NCBI GenBank assembly: GCA_023213395.1
Contig: CM041465.1
Coordinates: 231,949,741-232,013,740 of the forward strand
Source of the DNA: Cycas panzhihuaensis
Lineage: Eukaryota; Cycadophyta
Length of the DNA: 64,000 nt
Direction of reading: 5' to 3'
The notes under the pieces were generated by a model. The model was given only the letters and a program-made list of their open reading frames with translations, searched no databases and was not told the DNA's origin. Position 1 is the first letter of the stretch, and the number at the start of each line of letters is the position of its first letter. Shown piece after piece: positions 55,966 to 64,000 of this stretch. The translations under genes were made by a program, and so were the position numbers.

Positions 55966-56799
55966 TTATAATTAAAAATTTCCCTCTAAGGGGATACATA
56001 CAAAGGAAAACTATGTAATTACCCCTAAGGGTTTAAACCATGATATACAAATCAATTGATCACCCAACCTCCTCCACTTATATGGGAAGTAGAATTGTTA
56101 CCACATCTATCATCCCTTTTAACAAGGGGGTCTTCTCTCAACTTGAACCCTTTGTAGGTGGTAGGTTTAATGTTGATTAAGATAAGCATCTAAGTGGTGA
56201 GTTTCTCATTAGCCTTTAGATTAATCAAATGAGAGGCCGAGTGCTACTATTAATAAGGTACAATAGGGTGCTTATGCTTAGATTTACTTTTACCCCCAGA
56301 GTGGCTCTTATAGGGTTCCATCTATGTTGAGTTGCCTTCCCTGAGTAGTCCTCTAGACATAATGCATGGGGTTGTCCCCTAATTCTCTATCAACTTAAGG
56401 AGGTTAGTGAGTTCTACTTAGACTTTGTGAGCCTTGACACTAATCTATAAAGCATATAAATGTATTATAGTTATGAATAGTTTAATCAGGAAGATGCATG
56501 TAGGTGCTTTGTATTAAAAAGAACACATAATTTCTAAATTTCTATATAGCATAAAGAATTTTATTTATCAACAACTTCTAATCTAAATGCAAAGAATGAG
56601 AGAGAAATCTTATATCATTAAGTAAGGTTATATTCTAAGCTTAGGTTACTGATTACAATCAATTTAAGAAAGGTGCTAACTAAATGCTCAATGTGGTTTA
56701 GAAAGGAGAGCCCTTAATGTGGCTTACTACCCCTCTAGCTTAGCAATTTCTTATAGTCCTCCCATACTAAACAAATAAACTAGAAGATAGGTAAGTCTA

Positions 56800-58200
56800 C
56801 CACTTTGATTAGTATAGGGGTGATTAAGCCCTCTTGTGTGGAGAGAATTATTTTTTTGTTATAACCTAACTTGACCTATGCTACATTATGTCTAATGAGG
56901 ATCTTCCAAGACTAATCACCTTTAACAACCTTAATAAGCCAGTTGGCACAAAGAGCTTTACCTTAAAGTTTTATATTAATGAGTCCTAGACCCCCCCTTA
57001 CTTTTGAGTTTATAACAAATCTAAGAATTGACTCTATTAAAGCCTTTATTTTCTTCAAGGTTAAAGAAAAACGATGATATGAGAATTTTGATCACCATAT
57101 CATATGTCACATTAGAGGGCACTTAGCACAAAGAATAGTAGATATGGGTGGTGGCTAAGACCTTATATTAGATTTAAACAATAATTTAGAAGGCCATGAG
57201 GCAAGTTTATTTTCCACTCTACTAAGTACATAGTTCCAAATATTTGTAAGAGAAGATCCAAATCTAAACAAAATACCAAGAAGCTTAAATACCTCTCTTA
57301 TTTAACTCCATTCCCAATTGAATAATGTAATCCATGTTGGCATGTCCTTTATGTCTTAGTAGTACCAAGTGGTTTTCTCCTAGTTGACTCTTGAACTAAA
57401 AGCTTCGTAAAAGTTATTAATTACCTCTAGCATTTGCCTTACTAAATGATATTTAACTTTTATCCTAAGGAAGAAGTCATTTCCAAATTGTTTATTGACT
57501 AACTATTTATCATTACTTGGAATACATTTGATCAAACCAAAACTAAGTTCTCCTACAATAAATATCTTAAAGCGATAACTATTAAGATAAATAAAGTGTG
57601 GGTTAGAGAACAACCTTGCCTTATAGAGCATTAAATTTGCATTAGTTAGGATAATAAAGTTTTCAATAAAATTATGATTAAGGCATTTTTAGAAAGAACT
57701 TGAATCAACTTTGTAAATCTTTCACCATATCTATCTCCATTCAACTTGATCATAAGCTTTCTCAAAGTTCAACTTCATGAACAAGATGCCCTACCAAGTA
57801 GTTTTATCCCACTACATACCCTTTCCTATGCTAATGATCTTATCTAAAATAAATCTAGCTTTGATGAACCCTTTTTATTCTAACTGCATTATCTTTAGAA
57901 AGAGGGATTTAATTTTGAAAGTTAGAGCCTTTGCTAAAATTTTATATGACACATTTAACAATATGTTGGGCTTATAACTTGAGATAACTTCTAGATCACC
58001 TCCATTTAGAATGAGTGTAATAGAGTCTTAATTGATAATCTCTCATAAGGACACTAATTGAATGGCTTCTTAATAAAAATTTAGGAGAACAGAGCCAATA
58101 ATGTCGTATGTATCTTTGTAAAATTCATAGGGGAGCCCATCTAATCTAGGGGATTTGTCGTTAGTCATCATGTAAATATCCTTTATTAATTCTTCTACTT
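56800..58200 (-). pseudogene. L1b ORF2 reverse transcriptase and C-terminal region
   Basis: Minus-strand motifs in order: RAFIKARFILDKIISIGK (about 57820-57875), FMKLNFEKAYDQVEW (about 57735-57780; first catalytic Asp of KLDFEKAYD now Asn), SIRQGCSLTHTLF (about 57595-57635), KQFGNDFFL (about 57470-57500; FADD now FGND), FYEAFSSRVNWEK (about 57380-57420), VFKLLGILFRFG and ENKLASWPSKLLFKSNI (about 57170-57285), and KLKSKGG near 56975. The whole RT is recognisable but shifted and stopped repeatedly. Confidence 0.87.
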
Positions 58201-58699
58201 TGATGGGGGTATTGCATATAATTCTCTAAGTTTCTAGAACCTTCTTTGGTATCATAGTTTAGCATTTCTTTCTAGCATCCTCTAACTTTGAGGTGAAATG
58301 TTGAGCTCTAAAGATCCGCATATAGTAATTGACTAATTCTTCTAAAGTGGCTTAAACATGTATGAGTTAACAATAAAAAACTTTCAGGGCTAAGCTTTTC
58401 TCATTACTTAACTTCCTTTTAACTATCTAGAAGAAAAATTTAGAACATAGTTATCATTATTTTAGCTAGTGTGACCTAGCTCTAATACTAGCACCTTCAA
58501 CCCTCCTAGTTTTAGAAGCTTTCATAGCCTAAGACAATTATGTTACTTCTTTTGTAAGGAGCCATTAAACATATCTTTCTCTAGAGATAGCCTTGAAATA
58601 GCTAACTTGCTTACATTGAATTTATTAACTCTTCTTCTAATTGTAGCAAGTGAGGTAATGCAAGAAACTACTTCTTCCCACTAAGCAATTTAACCCCTA

Positions 58700-59570
58700 T
58701 AGCTAATGGGTAAAGGGATGAGAAATTGGGCTTGTTTGATCATTGATAGATAGAGTTTAAAGTCTAGGTGCAACATGTTCAATTTAAATATTGAATAATG
58801 AGGTGTTAGTTTATCATCCCCCCAAATTATAGTAAGGTGATAGGATGGCGATCAAACATAAGGGAACCATTGAAGACTCTTATTAGTCTATCATCTTGTA
58901 AAATCTCAAACTAATTATTAGAGACCATATACCTATTAAGCCTCTTTAGGATTCTTTCTTTTTTAGGCTAAATTTAGACCATGTGAACCAAGGATCGTGG
59001 CCATCTCCCTTCTTGAAAGGGTTATGATTGTATAGATTGAGCTTATTCTTGACAACCAACCAGACATGTTTTGCTCCATGATGCCATTTGAATTGTCTAC
59101 CTCCCAACTTATCAAAGGGTGCCTCTGTCATGTTAAATCCATCAAAAGTAACCCATAAAACATTTTGAAGATTATAGCTAATCCATATCCATAGAGAAGC
59201 TCTCTCCTTTAGTGTGTTATGGGTATACACATTAAGAATCCCCAAGAGCATATTATCAATACTATGAGCAATCTGCATGTATTTGTTATGTGAGTTTAAG
59301 CCATGCATGACCACATTCTTTCCCTATTGGGGTCTTAAAAGTGATAAAGCACCATCCTATCCCTTAACATGGGTTGTTCTAAAAGATATAAAATTTCTCT
59401 AAAGGAAGGATGCAACAAACTTCAAATTATTACAAAAGTATTTAACTCTCTATAAACAAAGGACATGAAGCCCTATAAAATTGCTACAAAAATTTTTGAC
59501 AACCATTCTTCTAAATTGTTTAGAAAGGCCTCTTATATTCCAACTAATATCATTCACTATTAATGTCTTC
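58700..59570 (-). pseudogene. L1b ORF2 endonuclease domain
   Basis: The open frame 59314-58946 on the minus strand reads LLGILNVYTHNTLKERASLW, then VLWVTFDGFNMTEAPFDKLGG. This matches the AP-endonuclease segments 'vYap....R..LW..l' and 'gDFN......K.GG' of plant LINEs, with the GDF part disturbed (FDGFN). PWFTWSKF further on is the 'fTW.n' motif. The endonuclease would nick the target for reverse transcription. Confidence 0.8.
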
Positions 59571-60029
59571 AATCTTCATATTACTACCCTCTCCATCAAT
59601 GCTAGTAGACTAGGTTGTAAACTAATTAGCTTTTAGTAAACCATTAGAGGATTTAGGGTATTTAATCACATGATTAAAAAAAAACTTTGATAAATAATAC
59701 ACCCTTCTCTTCATCTGACCTACCTATAGCCCTTTGAGTTTTTGGAATGTTAAAAGGAGAGATTGACTTAAAGGTGATTAGTGATGTTCAATCACTTTCT
59801 CCTTTCCTTTCTTAGTAACATTAGTTGTATATTCCTTGGTTCTACCATCCAACCTATTTGGAGCTTAGTGTTGAGGTTTAACAACAAGTTGTTATTGTTT
59901 TAGCTTGGGATTCTTTCTCACCACCTTTTTATTATGTATTTCAATCTAATTATTAAAGATTTTGGTAATAGGGCTTGGAACTTTCCCTTTAGAAGGAGAG
60001 CTCCTAGATTCAATAAACTTATTTAAATG

Positions 60030-60497
60030 GTAGTTCTTAACTCTATGGTCATTAGATTTACATCTAAAGTAAGTGTCTAGGTGTTCAGATATAGCACCTT
60101 TTGTTTAAGCACAACTTTCCCATATTGAACTTAAATAACTTAAAAAGAACTCTATGTATGGCTCTCAGAAGATAAAATTTCCTACTAGTTGGGCTAGATC
60201 TTTAATAAATGGCCAAAAGTGCATATGGAGGCTTATGATTTCAACCCATACTAAGCATTTAATTATGACATCTCGATAAAAAATAAAGTCTAGATCCCAA
60301 TGGTTTAACACTGCTGGATTTCTCTTACACATCCATAGTCCTTCATATAAAACCTGTCTAAAGGCTTCATATGGCTCAAAAATAAAAGGAACAAAACTTT
60401 TGTAAAGTTTATGGTAGAAATAGTCTTCTATTAGAAGACTTTGATTATAATTTTTACCATTATGTAATAACTCCCTTAGTTGGAATGTGATCTGCAA
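60030..60497 (-). pseudogene. L1b ORF1: DUF4283-like domain and zinc knuckle
   Basis: Open minus-strand frame 60497-60165: EAFRQVLYEGLWMCKRN, LNHWDLDFIFY, CLVWVEIISLHMHFW and IKDLAQLVGNFI fit the DUF4283 pattern ('GPW......l..W...f.......WVR...LP...W......ig...G'). About 40 codons downstream (about 60045-60085) YFRCKSNDHRVKNY has the spacing of a CCHC knuckle, with first and last Cys now Tyr. LINE ORF1 proteins bind element RNA. Confidence 0.78.
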
Positions 60498-60900
60498 AGT
60501 ACATTATTAATGTATGAGAGTAAATGCTACTTAATACATTAGAGATAATATTAACATTCAAATAAACTAATCAAATGTCTGACTCACCTTATTGTAAACT
60601 TTTGGGATAGACTTTCTTACTTGTTTTAATGCCATTCTCTACTTGTAGACTAAATAGGGTTGTTATTGAATTGGTTTAGTGTTACCCTCTAATTAATTTA
60701 TAAAATGATCAACATTTTCTCGAAGCATCCATAATAGCACCCAATATGATATCAAGCCTAGTCGACCAACATATACTACCTAATATACCTTAAGAAACAA
60801 CAAAATGTAGAACAATGCAAGAATGACAACTAGAAATAACTTACTCATAAAGACTACTCATTGCATGGCTTCTCTCTAATAGTGCAAGAATAAGACCCTT

Positions 60901-62799
60901 AGGTGTCTTCTTTCCTATTTATAATATAATGAGACCTTCATTTTAAGATCTTATTATTTCCAAACATGTAAGAGTTCTAAGCACTCTAAAGTATTTTCCA
61001 TAAATTGAAGAATATAGGAATTATTCTAAAAGGCCTTAATAAGGAATATAAACCTTATTCAACTTAAACAAGAAATAATCTTATAAATGGGAATAAAGAA
61101 AATATATTTTTTTCATTGATAATGTGTTTTTGGTATAGGATTAATGTCTATAACTTGAATTTAAGATGACCTATCTCTTTATATTGCTTCTTAATGGACT
61201 ACCAACCTATGTCATTCATCTCGTAATTGAACAAATTTTCATTGGCTACTTGCTCATGAATGCAGGTAGCCATGCCTCTAGTTTCACTAGGCACTGGCTT
61301 GTTTCCCTTTTCCATTCCTATACTTATTGCATCTATTCCTAAGAAAGTATTATTTGAAATATAAAAATGTTTTTGTTCATATGCCAAAAGTGTATGTCAT
61401 TTATTAGATCCATAAAATTATGAACATGTGATATATTTACAAAGTCAAAGACTGGGATTATAATATGTACTCATTATGATTAAGTTGTATGTTTAACATA
61501 TTTGTCTTTATAAGTCCTCTACCAACTTAAGAACAATTGTCTCTTTATCCAATAAATACCATGATGTACTGACTCCTTACTATTATCTAAAGATAAATAA
61601 GCTTAAGCATTAGAAGGCATATTGATTTTAATACATATTGTTGGATGTCTTCAAATATAAGATGATATAATAGAAGGAAAAAGATGAAGTACATATGTAA
61701 TAATCATGGTATTAAATTTAAATTAACTATCACAACACCATAAAAGTTTAACATAACTAGGCTTTTAGGTAAGTGTTGTTAAGCACATTTATTATTTGTC
61801 ATTACAACTAAACACTTGGACTAGTAGGCATATATATGTGTGTATCAATAAAAGTTCATTGCACCTAAAGGTGGTGTTGGATTTAGGTATATAGGAATGA
61901 ATGCTCCATATACAAAGTTAAATGGCATTCTACAAGCTTTATAGGAAGAGAGGTATGAGGAGCATCGATTATGTTTTTATATAAGGATAATATTGGCCAC
62001 TAAATTAGAGGACTAGAAGGATGAGGCATAAGAACCACTCAATTTGGTTATATATAATGGTACTACTAATCCATTAATTTATTTAGACTATGTTTTATAA
62101 TAAATATAGAATTAAGTATAATCTAGAGTTAGATTTGATACAACATTAGAGGTAGTTTTTGAAGGGGATTGCATTTAATTAGTGGCTAACATTTAGATCT
62201 TCTTGGAAGATGTATATAGATGGTATTCAATGGTTTTGGTGGAGGTTCAATTTGTAGTAGCAATAATAGCTCGATTATCTTCATAAGTTTTAAGGGAAGA
62301 TAAGTCTTGTGAAGCACATATAATGTTATAAACAAGCATGGTTGAGTACAAAAATATTGACAAAATACTAGCTTCATTTATTTCTAATTACCTTAGGTAA
62401 GATCCCACATGCATGGTTTATCATCTTAGAAAGAAAAAGATAAATATCTAATTAAATAAAAGTAAAGAAGCAATTCAAGAGCATTGTTAAGAACCATATT
62501 ACAAAACATAAGGAACTTCTCATTTGGCATAATAGGGATGATAATGGCCATGATCACAAAGGCATTATAAAAGGTGAAAGAGCCTTATTATAAGGAAATA
62601 ATTATTAATGAATTAAATGATGATGGTATTCAACAATACTTTAAGCATATTCATAGTCCCATGGGAGCCATCAAGGAAGAATCGATACACCAAAATTTAA
62701 ATTAATATGATAAGGTAGATCACCTTAAATCAATTAATCTTTGTACAAATGATGATCTTAAGAATAATTTTATAGTCGAAGGATGGACTAAGGATATCA
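60901..62799. other. Unassigned 1.9 kb, no gene recognised
   Basis: Between L1b and GypG RT. Frames at 61199-61387 (minus) and around 61850-62040 (plus, with a Gly-rich opening) match no family that I can name. The right part may be decayed gag/protease of GypG, since it lies just upstream of the RT in the same orientation. Confidence 0.45.
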
Positions 62800-64000
62800 T
62801 GACTAAAGCAAATGACTTATTTAAAGAATTCTAAGATGATTTTGTAAGGATATACAAGGATTTAAAAGGAATTCCTACAAATATCAAATTAATAAGAATT
62901 AAATTTTAGAATAAAGCACAACTAAATAGGCAAAAGCCTTATAGGCTAAAACCTAAATATAGAAAGAAGATCCAAGAAGAAGTTCAAAAGCTAGTTATTA
63001 TGGATTATATTTACTCAATGGAAAATACATAATCGGTAATCATGGTTATCATTGTAAAGAAGAAGAATAATGAATTTTATTAATTTTAAATCTTTAAACA
63101 AACTAACAAAGAAGGATCCATTCCTAATACCATCCATGGATCAAGTACTAGAAAATATAACAAGACAAGATTTTTTTTTTTACATGTGGATTTTTGGGGT
63201 ACAATCAAGTAAAAATCATAGAGGAAGACCAATATAAAATGATATTCATTATAGACTAAGTATTATATTCATGAGGATAATCACAATAGCTTTGAAGGAG
63301 TTTATTCATAAATTTATAAATGTTAACTTAAATGTTTAGGACTCATTCCATTGAAGGATTATATTACAAATATAAGATTAATATTATAGAAATGATATGA
63401 GGTTGGTATTTCTCTTAATTTAGGCAAGTGTTAATTTTTATTTCCTTTTAGCACATTATTAGGCCATGTCATCTATCAACAAGGATTACTAGTTGACTTA
63501 GGGAAAATCTAGGTTAACTTGGACTTGTAAGTATCTACAATTTCCAATATGGTTAAATAATTCCTTCAATACATGGGTTATCATTGGAAGTTTATATGGG
63601 GCTATGCTAAAATTATTACCCTACTAGAGATATTGCTATAAAAGGATGCCGAACTTATCTAGTCAAAGGAATTATTGCTAAGATGCATTCAATGTGGTAA
63701 GGAAGAAGTTGGTTAAGACTCTAATTCTAAAATTTCTTATTTGGTCAATAAATTTTCATGTTCGTGTTGATGATCTAAGTATATCCATTGTAGTAGTACT
63801 TATATAAACTATAAAGAGGTCAATTAAGCACTAGATGATATTTTCTAGTAGAAGACTTATGTATGCTAAGAATAATTATATAATGGTTGAATATGAAGAA
63901 GTTTTATTACTATCTACTAGCAAATTTCTTCAATTTTTATATTAACCATCAAGCACTCATGTATCTCATTAGTAAGCCCATTTTGCAAGGGAGAATTAAT
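62800..64000 (+). mobile_element. GypG: Tat/Ogre-like Ty3/gypsy pol, runs off the right edge
   Basis: Plus-strand RT and RNase H of the non-chromodomain gypsy type. RT: DLKGIPTNIKLIRIKF (about 62855-62902), PYRLKPKYRKKIQEEVQKL (about 62939-62995), LNKLTKKDPFLIPSMDQVLE (about 63095-63152), GFLGYNQ-like and KIIEEDQYKMIFI (about 63190-63255). The connection reads LLGHVIYQQGLLVDLGKI (about 63455-63510), then GYHWKFIWGYAKI near 63580. RNase H: NFHVRVDDLSISIVVVL near 63750, FSSRRLMYAKNNY near 63842 (Glu now Lys). The motif wording ('Y.LKP.Y...I..EV.KL', 'GLLVD') fits Tat-clade rather than chromoviral RT. The active-site Asp pair is not readable. Confidence 0.78.

Larger units (their letters stand above)
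55971..60900 (-). mobile_element. L1b: decayed minus-strand LINE
   Basis: Right to left on the minus strand: an ORF1 with a DUF4283-like domain and a zinc knuckle, then ORF2 with an AP-type endonuclease, RT and the LINE C-terminal region. This is the architecture of plant L1 elements. Both outer borders are guesses: no poly-A (T run on the plus strand) or target duplication was found. GypF may have inserted in or next to its 3' end. Confidence 0.75.

Noticed and set aside
55966-56100. Search for a poly-T/poly-A end of L1b
   Set aside because: No A or T run or duplication convincing enough to set the LINE's 3' border; the boundary is left open.

Overview
This window looks like plant nuclear heterochromatin made almost wholly of mutually nested, decayed retrotransposons. 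I see no intact host gene, rRNA, tRNA or CRISPR. The element types are plant ones: Ty1-copia, chromodomain-bearing Ty3-gypsy (chromoviruses), a Tat/Ogre-like gypsy RT, and L1-type LINEs with a DUF4283-like ORF1 or a plant-type RNase H. The AT-rich, stop-riddled and deeply nested state, with few signs of removal, fits a very large old genome such as a conifer. The species assignment is inference.

Left block (1-9775): a copia element (Cop1, 3' part 7550-9775) appears to be interrupted by a chromovirus (GypA, 1-7549, 5' end off the window). GypA is itself interrupted by a complete non-autonomous LTR element (NA1, 296-5046; 374-bp LTRs, PBS, PPT, 5-bp target duplication). Next come a minus-strand non-autonomous LTR element (NA2, 9987-14297) holding a solo LTR (10925-11335), an unassigned stretch (14298-15594), and a decayed copia pol (Cop2, 15595-19605). 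Cop2's 3' LTR is split by another minus-strand non-autonomous element (NA3, 19819-22447).

Central block (23450-55965): a long-LTR element with only a gag recognised (GypF, exact 5-bp duplication) contains chromovirus GypB (26758-32618, exact duplication) and chromovirus GypC (32994-52574, exact duplication). GypC's integrase is interrupted by minus-strand chromovirus GypD (38152-51833). GypD is interrupted by plus-strand chromovirus GypE (39962-46222) and by a short, well preserved 5'-truncated LINE (L1a, 49523-50351) with a 17-bp target duplication and an open RNase H frame. This is a four-level stack (F>C>D>E).

Right block (55971-64000): a decayed minus-strand LINE (L1b: DUF4283-like ORF1, zinc knuckle, endonuclease, RT), an unassigned stretch, and the RT-RNase H part of a Tat-like gypsy element (GypG) running off the right edge.

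The coding remnants share one decay signature: catalytic Asp to Asn, Glu to Lys, zinc-knuckle Cys to Tyr, Trp/Gln to stop, and LTR ends TG to TA, as expected from cytosine deamination of methylated DNA. Two places stand out against it: L1a, and the CpG-retaining interior of NA1, which may be captured non-transposon sequence. LTR borders, target duplications and motifs were read by eye; element names are local labels only.
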